DNA of 60,023 nucleotides, from positions 1 through 60,023 of the forward strand of contig NZ_NFJV01000025.1 in the NCBI RefSeq assembly GCF_002160055.1. Direction: 5' to 3'. Each line of letters begins with the position of its first letter. Position 1 is the first letter of the stretch. The stretch is from Mediterranea sp. An20. Lineage in GTDB: Bacteria; Bacteroidota; Bacteroidia; Bacteroidales; Bacteroidaceae. Below the pieces are notes generated by a model. It was not told where the DNA came from and did no database searches. It worked only from the letters and a program-made list of their open reading frames with translations. A program made the translations under genes and the position numbers. Positions 16,682 to 26,849 of this stretch are shown in pieces.

Positions 16682-19510
16682 ATGAATTCAACCGAAAAAC
16701 TCTTCCTTCTGGACGCCTATGCGCTCATCTACCGGGCCTATTATGCCCTCATCAAAAACCCGCGGGTCAACTCGAAAGGTTTCAATACTTCGGCCGTATT
16801 CGGCTTTGTCAACACGCTTGAAGAAGTGCTGAAGAAAGAGCAGCCCACACACATCGGCGTGGCCTTCGACCCCGCCGGTCCCACCTTCCGCCATGAGGCT
16901 TACGAGCAGTACAAAGCCCAACGTGAAGAGACGCCAGAAGTCATCCGCCTTTCCGTGCCTGTCATCAAAGACATCATCCGCGCCTACCGCATCCCCATCT
17001 TGGAAGTTGCGGGCTACGAAGCAGACGATGTCATCGGTACGCTGGCCACCGAGGCAGGACGTCGCGGCATCACTACCTATATGATGACGCCCGACAAAGA
17101 CTACGGACAACTGGTGGGAGGCTGTGTCTACATGTATCGCCCTAAACACACAGGCGGTTTCGAGAAAATGGGGACGGAAGAGGTCAAGGCCAAATTCGCC
17201 ATCAGCGACACGCGCCAGGTCATTGACATGCTGGGATTGATGGGCGATGCTTCGGACAACATCCCCGGTTGCCCGGGAGTAGGCGAAAAAACAGCCCAGA
17301 AACTCATCGCCCAGTTTGGAAGCATCGAGAATCTCTTGGCAAACACCGATCAACTGAAAGGCGCACTGAAGACCAAGGTTGAGAGCAACCGCGAGCAAAT
17401 CGGCTTCTCCAAATTCCTGGCTACCATCAAGACGGATGTGCCCATCGAGCTGGACATGGATGCCCTGGTACGCGAAGAACCCGATGCCGATGCCTTGCGC
17501 CGGATTTTCGACGAACTGGAATTCCGCTCCCTCATCGACCGCGTGCTGGGTAAGCCAACCTCTACCCCACTGTCCGGCACTGCTTTGGCCGGACCACTCT
17601 TTGCCCAGGCTGAAGAAAGTCCCCGCACCGCACCCACCCAAGGCGATTTGTTTGCGATTTTTCCGGGCGAGGGGACGGACAATGGGAAAGATTCGAATCT
17701 CGACACGTTAGAAACCATACAGGTGGACTATCAACTGGTTGAAAACGAAGCGGAAATACGCCAATTAGTTCAAAAGTTGCTTACATCGGAAATTCTCTCA
17801 ATAGACACGGAGACCACCAGCACCGAACCGATGGAAGCAGAACTGGTAGGCGCCAGCTTCAGTGATGCCGAAAACCGCGCCTGGTATGTACCTATCCCCG
17901 CCGACCGTAACCAAGCACTGGCCACCGTAAACCTGTTGCGTCCCCTCTACGAGAATGAACATAGCCTGAAAGTAGGACAGAACATCAAGTACGACATGAT
18001 TGTACTGAAAAACTACGGCATACATGTGGCAGGCCCATTGTTCGATACCATGCTGGCTCATTACGTTATCCAGCCGGAGCTGCGTCACAACATGGATTAC
18101 TTGGCAGAAATCTACCTGCACTACCGCACTATACACATTGACCAGCTTATCGGCGCCAAAGGCAAGGGGCAAAAGTCCATGCGCGACCTACCGCCTGCCG
18201 AGGTCTACCGTTACGCCTGCGAAGATGCCGATGTCACCCTCAAACTGAAGAACGTGCTTGCAGAAGAAATGGAAAAACAGCACTGCGCCCAATTATTCTA
18301 CGACATAGAAATGCCGCTGGTACCCGTGCTGGTCAACATGGAAACCAACGGTGTGCGCATCGACACAGAAGCTCTGCAACAGACCTCCCGGGAATTCGGC
18401 ACGCGACTGAAAGAGATAGAAGAAGACATATACCGACTGGCCGGAGAAACATTCAACATCGCTTCGCCCAAACAGGTCGGCGAGGTGCTGTTCGACCACC
18501 TGAAGATTGCCGACAAGCCCAAGAAGACCAAGACAGGCCAGTACGTTACCTCCGAAGAGGTGCTGGAAAGCCTGCGCACGAAACATCCCGTGGTAGGCCG
18601 GATATTGGAACACCGCGGCCTGAAAAAACTGCTGGGCACTTACGTCGACGCACTGCCACAGCTCATCAACCCGCATACGGGCCGCATACACACATCGTTC
18701 AACCAGGCGGTCACTGCCACGGGCCGACTCAGTTCGAGCAACCCCAACCTGCAAAACATCCCTGTACGCGATGACGACGGCAAGGAAATCCGAAAAGCAT
18801 TCATCCCCGACGACGGATGCGAATTCTTCTCTGCCGATTACTCGCAGATAGAGTTGCGCATCATGGCACACCTCAGTGGCGACCCGCACATGATTGAAGC
18901 TTTCCGCAGCGGCAACGACATACATGCCGCCACTGCCGCCAAGATATACAAAATCAATATCGACGAAGTGACACCAGACATGCGGCGCAAAGCCAAGACT
19001 GCCAACTTCGGCATTATCTACGGCATCTCCACCTTCGGGCTTGCCGAGCGCATGGGCGTGTCGAGGCAGGAGGCCAAAGAACTGATTGACGGATACTTTG
19101 CCACTTACCCGCAGGTAAAAGCCTACATGGACCGCAGCATTGAAGTGGCACGCAGCCAGGGCTACGTGGAAACCATCTTCCACCGCAAACGTTTCCTGCC
19201 AGACATCAACTCACGCAACGCCACCGTGCGCGGATATGCCGAACGGAACGCCATCAACGCTCCCATCCAGGGCAGTGCGGCAGATATTATCAAAGTGGCC
19301 ATGGCACGCATCTACCGGAGGTTCACGGACGAAGGACTGCGATCCAAGATGATTCTACAGGTGCACGACGAACTCAACTTCAGTGTGCTACCCGAAGAAA
19401 AGGAGCGCGTGCAGCAGATTGTCCTCGAAGAGATGGAAAAGGCCTGCCCCATGCAAGTGCCGCTGAAAGCAGACTGCGGCTGGGGGAAGAACTGGTTAGA
19501 GGCACACTGA
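16682..19510 (+). CDS. polA: DNA polymerase I
   Basis: The 942-residue protein has all three PolA domains. An N-terminal 5'-3' exonuclease (residues 1-290) shows LLDAYALIYRAYYAL, GVAFDPAGPTFRHE and DNIPGCPGVGEKTAQ. A 3'-5' exonuclease domain (about 360-540) shows ILSIDTETTS and YACEDADVTLKLK, so proofreading residues appear present. The polymerase domain (about 560-942) shows TATGRLSSSNPNLQNIPVR, FFSADYSQIELRIMAHLSGD, RRKAKTANFGIIYGIS and the final QVHDELNF. The ATG at 16682 is chosen over an upstream frame start that would add 11 residues of low complexity. Confidence 0.97.
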   Translation: MNSTEKLFLLDAYALIYRAYYALIKNPRVNSKGFNTSAVFGFVNTLEEVLKKEQPTHIGVAFDPAGPTFRHEAYEQYKAQREETPEVIRLSVPVIKDIIRAYRIPILEVAGYEADDVIGTLATEAGRRGITTYMMTPDKDYGQLVGGCVYMYRPKHTGGFEKMGTEEVKAKFAISDTRQVIDMLGLMGDASDNIPGCPGVGEKTAQKLIAQFGSIENLLANTDQLKGALKTKVESNREQIGFSKFLATIKTDVPIELDMDALVREEPDADALRRIFDELEFRSLIDRVLGKPTSTPLSGTALAGPLFAQAEESPRTAPTQGDLFAIFPGEGTDNGKDSNLDTLETIQVDYQLVENEAEIRQLVQKLLTSEILSIDTETTSTEPMEAELVGASFSDAENRAWYVPIPADRNQALATVNLLRPLYENEHSLKVGQNIKYDMIVLKNYGIHVAGPLFDTMLAHYVIQPELRHNMDYLAEIYLHYRTIHIDQLIGAKGKGQKSMRDLPPAEVYRYACEDADVTLKLKNVLAEEMEKQHCAQLFYDIEMPLVPVLVNMETNGVRIDTEALQQTSREFGTRLKEIEEDIYRLAGETFNIASPKQVGEVLFDHLKIADKPKKTKTGQYVTSEEVLESLRTKHPVVGRILEHRGLKKLLGTYVDALPQLINPHTGRIHTSFNQAVTATGRLSSSNPNLQNIPVRDDDGKEIRKAFIPDDGCEFFSADYSQIELRIMAHLSGDPHMIEAFRSGNDIHAATAAKIYKINIDEVTPDMRRKAKTANFGIIYGISTFGLAERMGVSRQEAKELIDGYFATYPQVKAYMDRSIEVARSQGYVETIFHRKRFLPDINSRNATVRGYAERNAINAPIQGSAADIIKVAMARIYRRFTDEGLRSKMILQVHDELNFSVLPEEKERVQQIVLEEMEKACPMQVPLKADCGWGKNWLEAH

Positions 19511-19626
19511 TAGCCAAAAACACTGATTCCACCGGAGCAATTCTCCTGCCTCCGACAGCCGGAAGCGGAGTCAAGACAGGGCACTGGTGCCACAACTGCA
19601 ACTGGAGCTTACGGAGCGAAATACGC

Positions 19627-19700
19627 TATATATAAGAAGTCTGCTTTCAAGGTAGAAGAAAGAAAGTTCTAATGCCTTGGAAGCAGACTTCTTATATATC
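19627..19700. repeat. 25-bp stem-loop downstream of polA
   Basis: The arm at 19628-19652 (ATATATAAGAAGTCTGCTTT then CAAGG) pairs along its whole length with 19675-19699, with one G-U wobble, around a 22-nt loop. There is no trailing T-run. It may be a terminator variant, a processed RNA or a small palindromic element. Confidence 0.7.
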
Positions 19701-19819
19701 TACACGCCTGAAACTCTCCAACATCTCCCAAGTGAAGACATTTACGCAAAAGAGTCTTTCCATTTTGCCATATACTTATAAAAAAATCTTATCATCCCCC
19801 AGAAAAACAAAGCATTCAT

Positions 19820-19850
19820 TTTGAAGATAAGCAAAGATAGGATATTTTTG
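19820..19850 (+). promoter_or_regulatory. Bacteroides promoter (-33 TTTG, -7 TATTTTTG) for the AraC-type gene
   Basis: TTTG at 19820-19823 and TATTTTTG at 19843-19850 are separated by 19 bp, an essentially perfect Bacteroides sigma-ABfr promoter. The ATG at 19877 follows 26 bp later. Confidence 0.8.
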
Positions 19851-19876
19851 CACAAACAAAACAAACAAAGAGACAA

Positions 19877-20803
19877 ATGTCCAACCGGGACAGGTGCCAC
19901 CAAGCAACAAAACAAACAAAAAAAATGAATGCCATGGGCAGAAGAACGGAACAGGGAAAGAACCATCCGACAGCAGAAGACAGCAAAACAAATGATTTCA
20001 ACGCCAAAAAAGAACCTCCATTGGAGCGCGTACGCCTGGAAGCAGGAGAAGTATTGAGCCAAGTGGGCAACTCCTCCTCTACCCTCTATTTCTTATTAAA
20101 AGGTTCCTTACAAGTTATTCACATATCCAATCAGAATAACGGACAAGTTATTAGCGAAGGAAGTCTGTTTTTTATCCCCGTGGGAGAAAAGTTCCACGCC
20201 CATGCCATGCAACCGGCCACCTTACTGTCGTGCCCGGTCGAACGGTTCCAACTCCCTACCAAGCTGAAACAGTACTGCCCGGCTTCCACCGCCACTGCCT
20301 CTCCCTTATTCATTCTGCCTATCCGCCATCTGATTGAAGAAGAGGCCTGTTCGATGCTGAATGCCCTTCCCGCTATTCGTCCGGACGCCTACTCCACTTA
20401 CTTGAGCCACAAAATCAGCATACTTCTGATTCTGATAGAACACCTGTACGCACCCGAAGAAATTGCCTCGCTTTTTGCTCCCTTGCTCGGCCGCAACTTG
20501 GATTTCCGCGAGAAAGTGCTGAAGAACTATTCCAACACCATGCGGGTAAAAGATTTATCCACCATATTGCATATTCCACCCAGCACACTCAACCGAAAAT
20601 TTAAGGAAACCTTCCAGATGAGTGCCAAAGAATGGTTTACAAACAAACGCCGGGAAGACATCCTGCACGACATTCTGCAAACGGAACTGAGCATCGTAGA
20701 AATCGCCGACAAATACGAACTGACTCCCAATTATCTGATGAAATTGTGCAAAGATGATTTTGGCATGACACTGACTGAACTGCGGCATTCGACCTCAATC
20801 TGA
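19877..20803 (+). CDS. AraC family transcriptional regulator
   Basis: The 308-residue protein ends in a double helix-turn-helix of the AraC type: MRVKDLSTILHIPPSTLNRK for the first helix pair and SIVEIADKYELTPNYLMKLC for the second. The N-terminal half looks like a cupin sensor domain (TLYFLLKGSLQVIHISN, GSLFFIPVGEKFHAHAMQPA). The first 45 residues are polar and low in complexity, so translation may instead start at the ATG at 19925. It lies immediately upstream of, and in the same direction as, the exopolysaccharide-like operon and is a plausible regulator of it; this is inferred from position only. Confidence 0.88.
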   Translation: MSNRDRCHQATKQTKKMNAMGRRTEQGKNHPTAEDSKTNDFNAKKEPPLERVRLEAGEVLSQVGNSSSTLYFLLKGSLQVIHISNQNNGQVISEGSLFFIPVGEKFHAHAMQPATLLSCPVERFQLPTKLKQYCPASTATASPLFILPIRHLIEEEACSMLNALPAIRPDAYSTYLSHKISILLILIEHLYAPEEIASLFAPLLGRNLDFREKVLKNYSNTMRVKDLSTILHIPPSTLNRKFKETFQMSAKEWFTNKRREDILHDILQTELSIVEIADKYELTPNYLMKLCKDDFGMTLTELRHSTSI

Positions 20804-20908
20804 TAAAAAAAAGCCACAAACGGACCTTTATTGTCATAAATCCCGCCAGATGGTTTATTATTGTATCATTTTGACGCAGAATCATAGCGTGTAAAGTTTT
20901 GTTGTCTT

Positions 20909-20916
20909 TAACTTTG
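20909..20916 (+). promoter_or_regulatory. -7 promoter element (TAACTTTG) for the exopolysaccharide-like operon
   Basis: TAACTTTG matches TAnnTTTG. The predicted start near 20923 leaves a leader of about 140 nt before the first gene, unusually long for this genome. The leader contains a perfect hairpin CATCCG/CGGATG (20968-20973 with 20978-20983). Confidence 0.5.
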
Positions 20917-21064
20917 CAAGCCAATAGGAGAAGAAAGCTCATACAAGTTCTTTCCTCCCGACCGACACATCCGCTTTCGGATGGACTGATATACTGAAAG
21001 AAGCAAACAAAACAAACTATATATAACCCCATTCTTACTAACATGTTTATGCACACAGTAGTCC

Positions 21065-22432
21065 ATGAAAAGGAACGGATGTATCATACTCCTGCTGGCA
21101 ACGGTCTGTACGTTTGCCACGCCTCTTCCTGCGGATGCCTCGTCACCCCATGACACTGCTGCGCAAGAAATGACCGGTGCCTCTTCCGAAGACGAAGATG
21201 CCGGAAACGCAGACAGTGACAGCGACAGTGAAGTCTCCCCCCTTGGTAATCGGTACGAGATTTGGGGATGGAACGTACCTTTGTATTATTTCTACCTCTA
21301 CAAGCACTTGTTTGCAGGCTATCCGTGGGTAGTAAGAGTATCCTACGGAGTGGTGATTGTTTGCTGCCTGGGATTCTTGCTGCTGGTGATTACCATGAGC
21401 GTAGACATCTACCTGCGCAGACGAAACCGCAAGAAATACGACGAATTGCGAAAACAATACCTGGAGAAGCTGATTGATGTGTGTCTGGCGAAAACAGAGA
21501 ACCTGCCGACCGATGAAATCAGCCGCCGTATTGACTATAAGCCCAAGAAATGGAAAAGATGGGAACTGCGCCAATGGACATACATATTCATTGAAGTAAG
21601 TACACATACCAATACCCTCAACCCCAACCTGACCAACATCCAGCGTGCCATGCGCCTGGTCGGCATCAATGACTATGTGGAGAAACGACTTGCCGAAGGC
21701 AAACAAGCCAACAAAGTGCGGGTCATCCAGGCAGTCAGACTGACCAACATGGAGTTGCCCAACAGCACCATGGCACACCTCCTCAACAATAAGCATGTAA
21801 GGCTTCGCCGGGCAGCACGCCTGTATTATATGGGCAACAGCCAAATCGACCCGTTCTATTTCTTCGAACATGCCGACCTGACCCGTTCCGTATTCAGCAT
21901 CTGGGACAAGATGGAGATGCACGAAGTCTTTTTCAAAATCAATGACGCGGGCAAACCGGTACCCTCTTTCCTGCCGCTCCTCCAGAAAATGGAACACACC
22001 GACCTGGTGGCCTTCTTCATAAGGGAAGTAGCTTACTGGGGAAAAGACAACGACATGGAATTCTTGTTCCAATACTTCAACGCGCACGAATTCGCTTACC
22101 GTGAGGCAGCATTTGTCAGCATGGGCATACGCAAATTCAAGGCTGGCGAAGAAGGCATGAAGAAAGTCTACCATAAACAGACGGAACAATTGCGACGCTG
22201 CATCCTGCACGCACTCTTGGAAATACAATCCGGAAAAAGCATCCCCTTCTTTACGGAAACTTACGAGAAAGCAGCATCCGACTACACCCGGCGTACAGCC
22301 TTGCGCTGCCTCTGGCTGTCGGGAGCCAAAGGGCAGACTTCTTTCCTGCGGCTCAAAGCACAGGCAAAGAGGGAAGACCAGCTGCTGTTTCAACACGTGG
22401 AAAGTCCCATCATAAATAATGACGCGCCATGA
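21065..22432 (+). CDS. HEAT-repeat membrane protein, first gene of exopolysaccharide-like operon
   Basis: The 455-residue product has a signal peptide (to about residue 26, PLPADASS), an acidic serine/aspartate-rich stretch, one strong transmembrane helix near residues 90-118 (VVIVCCLGFLLLVITMSVDI), and a cytoplasmic region of helical repeats consistent with HEAT repeats. No catalytic motif is seen. It overlaps the glycosyltransferase gene by 4 bp (ATGA), so the two are coupled. I infer a scaffolding or regulatory role for the synthase in the inner membrane; no function is established from the sequence. Confidence 0.75.
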   Translation: MKRNGCIILLLATVCTFATPLPADASSPHDTAAQEMTGASSEDEDAGNADSDSDSEVSPLGNRYEIWGWNVPLYYFYLYKHLFAGYPWVVRVSYGVVIVCCLGFLLLVITMSVDIYLRRRNRKKYDELRKQYLEKLIDVCLAKTENLPTDEISRRIDYKPKKWKRWELRQWTYIFIEVSTHTNTLNPNLTNIQRAMRLVGINDYVEKRLAEGKQANKVRVIQAVRLTNMELPNSTMAHLLNNKHVRLRRAARLYYMGNSQIDPFYFFEHADLTRSVFSIWDKMEMHEVFFKINDAGKPVPSFLPLLQKMEHTDLVAFFIREVAYWGKDNDMEFLFQYFNAHEFAYREAAFVSMGIRKFKAGEEGMKKVYHKQTEQLRRCILHALLEIQSGKSIPFFTETYEKAASDYTRRTALRCLWLSGAKGQTSFLRLKAQAKREDQLLFQHVESPIINNDAP

Positions 22433-23889
22433 AAGACCTGATATTCTATTTCTACGGATACGCCATTTTCTTCTACTCCATGGGGCTTATCGTTTCGTAT
22501 GTCATCCTGATGTGGCTGGCCGAAATAGGTATTCTGCGCCGCAAGAATGCCCACCTTACTCCCTACGCCAAATATGTCATAGACAAAAGCCCTTATACTC
22601 CCGGTGTGTCTATCATCGCTCCGGCCTACAACGAAGAGCGCACCATCGTCAACAATGCCCGCTCACTGCTGGCACAGGACTATCCCACGTTTGAAGTCAT
22701 CATCGTGAACGACGGCAGCAAAGACAAGACTTTGGACTTGCTTATCGAAAACTTCCAGCTGGTAGAGGTGCCCTTTGCTTACGTGGAACACATACATACC
22801 AAGCCCTACCGGCGCCTGCTGAAATCTACCAATCCGGAATATCACCGCCTCATCGTGGTGGACAAGGAAAACGGAGGCACCAAGGCCGATGCTGTCAATG
22901 CAGGACTGAATGCTTCTTCTTATTCCTACTTTATTAATACAGACGTAGACTGTATCTTGGCAAACGATGCCATCCTGCAATGTATCATGCCGTTCCTGGA
23001 AGACAACAGTGTCATCGCCGTCAGCGGCATCATGGCCGTATCCAACGGATGCAAGATAGAGAACGGACAGATTGTCAAAGCACGGCCGCCACACATGCCG
23101 GCTCCCCTCTTCCAGACCTTGGAATATATGCGCTCGTTCCTGGTAGGAAAAATGGGATGGTCTACCATCAACGCCATGCCGAACGTGTCCGGTGGATACG
23201 GACTCTTCGACAAAAAGATTGTCATTGCCGCAGGTGGATACCGCTCAGACTCCTTCGCAGAAGATATGGATATGCTCATACGCATGGTAGGTTACTGCTG
23301 CGACTTCAAACGCAAGTACCGCGTGGTACAGATTCCTGCCACTTGTGCCTGGACCGAAGTGCCGAGCAGCGTACGCACACTCTACCGCCAGCGTGTCCGC
23401 TGGGGACGAGGCTTGTTACAGACCTTCGTGCGGCACCGTGACTTCCTGCTGAACAAGAATTATAAGAAACTGGGGCTTATCACCATGCCCTACCAGTTCA
23501 TATTCGAGCTGATTGCTCCCATCATAGAATTCGTAGGATTCATCACGTTCATCTACCAGGCATTTACCGGTGTAGTAAACTGGCCGGCGGCACTCGTCAT
23601 CTTCTTAGCCATCTACACATTCTGTATCGTGCTGTCGCTGGTAGTCATGTTCTACGACTACATCACGGGAGGTTCCTTCCGCAAGGTCACATCCTACTTC
23701 TGGGTGCTGGGGGCAGCTTTATTAGAGCCGTTCCTTTATCATCCGCTTATTGTTTTATTCTCTATCAAAGGATATTTCAACTATCTGGTAAATACCAAGG
23801 CGGTATGGGGTGAGATGCGACGGAAAGGCACCGACAAGAAAAAGAAGTCATCACCCGAAATCAATTCAGGAAAGGAGGTGGCAGCATGA
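22429..23889 (+). CDS. family 2 processive glycosyltransferase (PgaC/BcsA-like)
   Basis: This 486-residue membrane enzyme has an N-terminal transmembrane helix (residues 7-35), a GT-A domain and at least three C-terminal helices (about 355-470). The processive GT2 motifs are all present: SIIAPAYNEERT and IIVNDGSKDKT for nucleotide binding, the DxD in NTDVDC (D172, D174), the acceptor ED in FAEDMDM (E278-D279) and QRVRW at 321-325. Such enzymes polymerise a sugar from a UDP donor and pass the chain through the membrane, as in poly-N-acetylglucosamine or cellulose synthesis. The sugar made here cannot be told. It overlaps its neighbours by 4 bp on both sides. Confidence 0.92.
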   Translation: MKDLIFYFYGYAIFFYSMGLIVSYVILMWLAEIGILRRKNAHLTPYAKYVIDKSPYTPGVSIIAPAYNEERTIVNNARSLLAQDYPTFEVIIVNDGSKDKTLDLLIENFQLVEVPFAYVEHIHTKPYRRLLKSTNPEYHRLIVVDKENGGTKADAVNAGLNASSYSYFINTDVDCILANDAILQCIMPFLEDNSVIAVSGIMAVSNGCKIENGQIVKARPPHMPAPLFQTLEYMRSFLVGKMGWSTINAMPNVSGGYGLFDKKIVIAAGGYRSDSFAEDMDMLIRMVGYCCDFKRKYRVVQIPATCAWTEVPSSVRTLYRQRVRWGRGLLQTFVRHRDFLLNKNYKKLGLITMPYQFIFELIAPIIEFVGFITFIYQAFTGVVNWPAALVIFLAIYTFCIVLSLVVMFYDYITGGSFRKVTSYFWVLGAALLEPFLYHPLIVLFSIKGYFNYLVNTKAVWGEMRRKGTDKKKKSSPEINSGKEVAA

Positions 23890-26849
23890 AACGGAATGGT
23901 TGTCTACTCAGTTTTATAGCTGTATTCATCTGCTTCCTCAGCCTCTATGCAGCCAACGTCGTAACCGACGACGACAGACTCCGTACACCCGACTACTACG
24001 AGGTTACTGTACGCGGCATGTTCAAACAGGGCAAATGGGAAGAAGGCAAACAGCTGTTGGACCAAGGATTGGAGAAATTCCCTGAAGTCACCGGCCTGAA
24101 CGAGCTGAACGGCCAGTACTACTACCAGAAGAAGAACTATGACGAGGCACGGTTCTATCTCATTATCTCCGTACGGGATAATCCCGATAATGTACGTGCC
24201 AAACAGTTGCTTATCAAGGTAGAGGAAGAAACCAAGAACTACTCCAGCGCCATCTGCTACGTCAACGAACTGCTGGAAATCAATCCCTATTGGCGGGGAC
24301 TGTGGAAAAAGAAAATCGGACTGTACCGCCTGCAGGGCAACCATGTGGAGGCTAACCGCCTGCTGAAACGGCTGCACCAGATTTACCCCAACGACACAGC
24401 CGTCAGCCGCGAATATGCCTATGGGGTGGAAGAAAACTTCTACCGGCTGTACAAAATCAGAGACCGAGCCGGCTCCATCGACGCCTTGCGCGAACTGGTC
24501 GACCTGATGCCGGACAGCACTACTTACTACCTCTATCTGAGCAACCTGCTGCTCCAGCAAGGCAATACCACCGAAGCCCTGGAAGTGATGGGCAAAGGCG
24601 TGTCACGACTGCCGGGAAGCACCGACCTCATTACCAAACGGGCAGGAATCCTGGCCGGTGAAGGGCGGTACGCCGAAGCACTGGCATTTGTCAAAGAACG
24701 CATGCGGTTCAACCGAAGCAGCCGACTGGCAGCTTTCTACAACGGCCTGATGGCAGAAGCTGCCAACGCTGCCCGCATGAACGACCCATACGTACTCTAC
24801 GGCAAAGTGTACGAAAATTCCAAGAGTGACGAGGCACTGGATTACATGATGAATACGGCCATTCTGCGCAGGTATGACGAAGATGCACTCTATTACCTGG
24901 CTGAAGCCAAAAAGAAACGAGGAGAACTGCCCGGACTGCTTTATAAGGAATATGTGGTCTACCGCCGGATGGGAAATACCGGCAAGGCATACAATGCACT
25001 GAAAACGCTATATGACCTGAATCCAACGGACGCAGAGATAGCCAACGAACTGGCTTTGCTACGCATGAACGAAGCCGACAAGCTGATGGCCGACCGTTTC
25101 TACGGGGAAGCACTGCCCTACGCCACGGCAGCAGCCAACAGGGCGCAGGATTCTATCATCAGAGCATCTGCCTGGAACAAGGTGTTTGCCTGTAACTATG
25201 AGTTAAGACGTTATAACAACGCCTTGGAAGCACTCGACTCCTTGCATGCCAACAACCCGGACGAACCCACTTATCTGGTAAAACTGACCGACGTGTACGG
25301 CAAGCTGGGGCGGGGCGATGAGGCATTGCACCTGTTGGCCGATGCCATGCAGGACACCACCAAACTGGGAGAGCGTGCCTTATATGCCTCAGCCTACGAA
25401 GAAACGGCTATCCCCTACATCAAGAAACTTATCGAAAAGGGAGCCAGCCACAAGGCGCTGATGGAAAGTGAACGGCTGCTGCAGGTCAACCCGTCTTCTA
25501 TGGAGGGACTGCAATATGCCATCAACATGTCGGCCCTGCTGGGAAGGCACGACGACTTCGACCGCTACACCGCCTCGGCCCGTGCCATCTATCCGGAAGA
25601 GACTGATTTCATCGTGAAACAGGCTACCTCATACTGCCGCCAGAAGCAGTTCCAACGCGCCATCGATCTGGTTCGCCCGAGCCTGGATACCTATCCCGAC
25701 AATGCAGGACTGGTGGGCGCTTTCTCGGAGAACAGCGAACTGCGCACTTATCAGTTGCTGAAGGAGCACTGCCCGGAAACAGCTCTGGCCGTGGCCGACA
25801 CAGCCCTGTTGTTCGACGAAAGCAACCCGTCGCTGATGCTGGCCAAGGGAACGGCACATGAGGCGCTGAAACAGTATGACTCGGCTTACGTGTATCAGAG
25901 CAAATACAAGCCTGCACCCGAAGAACGACGCAGCCACAGGCGTCACTTGGAAGGACTGCAAAGCCGCTCTTACAAGAATGAGGTGTTCCTGGAATACATG
26001 CAGGGACGTTACGGCGAGGAAGACATCATCAACTCCGTGGCAACAGCCGCTTATACCCGCAAGCTGAAGCACGACGACGTCACCGGACGTATCTATTACG
26101 CCGGACGCGACGGCAGCGCGGCAGGCGAAGATCCTACCGACCAGGTACCGGGCGGCGTGGGCGTGCAGTTGCAAGGGGAGTGGACACACTACTTTTCGCG
26201 CAAGTGGAGTGTAATGGCCAACGCCGCATGGGCCAGCCGCTACTTCCCGCAGATCTCTGCCACCGCACAAGTTACCTATACCACCAACAAGGATGTGGAA
26301 TGGGATGTACATGCCTCATATCGCAAGATACGCTTCTATGACAAACGCTTTGCCTGGGAACAGCCCGAAGGAGACCCGAATGCCGAAGGATTCTGGGTTT
26401 TCGACCACTGGAACGAGACCAAGCACCATCTGGTGAGCGCAGGCATAGGCGCAGCCAAGTCGTGGGACAAGGTGCGTGTCAGCGGCAAGGTAGACGGATT
26501 CTTACTCAACAAGAAGCTCTTTGTCAATGCAGCCACGCAAGTGAAGTTCTTCCCCACCAACGACGGACGCACCAATGTCTACTTCACGGGAAGCATAGGC
26601 AGCGCACCCGAAGCGGGACTGATTGAATACGCCATGCCCGGAACCTTCAGCAAGATGAACACCATGGTGGGATTAGGAGGCAGCTACATGATAAACAAGA
26701 ACATCTCGGTAGGGGTGTTAGGAACGTGGAACACCTTCTATAACCAGGTGAACGCACGCGAAGGCGGATATTCTGACTTCATGGATTATCTGGAAACCAG
26801 CTACAGAAATTTGTATAATATATATGTACAGTTACAGATACACTTCTAA
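23886..26849 (+). CDS. TPR-repeat exporter with C-terminal outer-membrane barrel (PgaA-like architecture)
   Basis: The 987-residue protein has a signal peptide, about 650 residues of tetratricopeptide-like helical repeats (for example GKWEEGKQLLDQGLEKFPEV, AFAKKR-type units through residue 700), and a C-terminal beta-strand region from about residue 720 to the terminal aromatic residue (IYVQLQIHF), as expected of a YaiO-like outer-membrane barrel. In the Pga and Bcs systems a TPR periplasmic scaffold joined to a barrel forms the polysaccharide exit pore, and this gene has the same layout directly behind a synthase. It overlaps the upstream gene by 4 bp and the downstream gene by 26 bp. Confidence 0.85.
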   Translation: MKRNGCLLSFIAVFICFLSLYAANVVTDDDRLRTPDYYEVTVRGMFKQGKWEEGKQLLDQGLEKFPEVTGLNELNGQYYYQKKNYDEARFYLIISVRDNPDNVRAKQLLIKVEEETKNYSSAICYVNELLEINPYWRGLWKKKIGLYRLQGNHVEANRLLKRLHQIYPNDTAVSREYAYGVEENFYRLYKIRDRAGSIDALRELVDLMPDSTTYYLYLSNLLLQQGNTTEALEVMGKGVSRLPGSTDLITKRAGILAGEGRYAEALAFVKERMRFNRSSRLAAFYNGLMAEAANAARMNDPYVLYGKVYENSKSDEALDYMMNTAILRRYDEDALYYLAEAKKKRGELPGLLYKEYVVYRRMGNTGKAYNALKTLYDLNPTDAEIANELALLRMNEADKLMADRFYGEALPYATAAANRAQDSIIRASAWNKVFACNYELRRYNNALEALDSLHANNPDEPTYLVKLTDVYGKLGRGDEALHLLADAMQDTTKLGERALYASAYEETAIPYIKKLIEKGASHKALMESERLLQVNPSSMEGLQYAINMSALLGRHDDFDRYTASARAIYPEETDFIVKQATSYCRQKQFQRAIDLVRPSLDTYPDNAGLVGAFSENSELRTYQLLKEHCPETALAVADTALLFDESNPSLMLAKGTAHEALKQYDSAYVYQSKYKPAPEERRSHRRHLEGLQSRSYKNEVFLEYMQGRYGEEDIINSVATAAYTRKLKHDDVTGRIYYAGRDGSAAGEDPTDQVPGGVGVQLQGEWTHYFSRKWSVMANAAWASRYFPQISATAQVTYTTNKDVEWDVHASYRKIRFYDKRFAWEQPEGDPNAEGFWVFDHWNETKHHLVSAGIGAAKSWDKVRVSGKVDGFLLNKKLFVNAATQVKFFPTNDGRTNVYFTGSIGSAPEAGLIEYAMPGTFSKMNTMVGLGGSYMINKNISVGVLGTWNTFYNQVNAREGGYSDFMDYLETSYRNLYNIYVQLQIHF

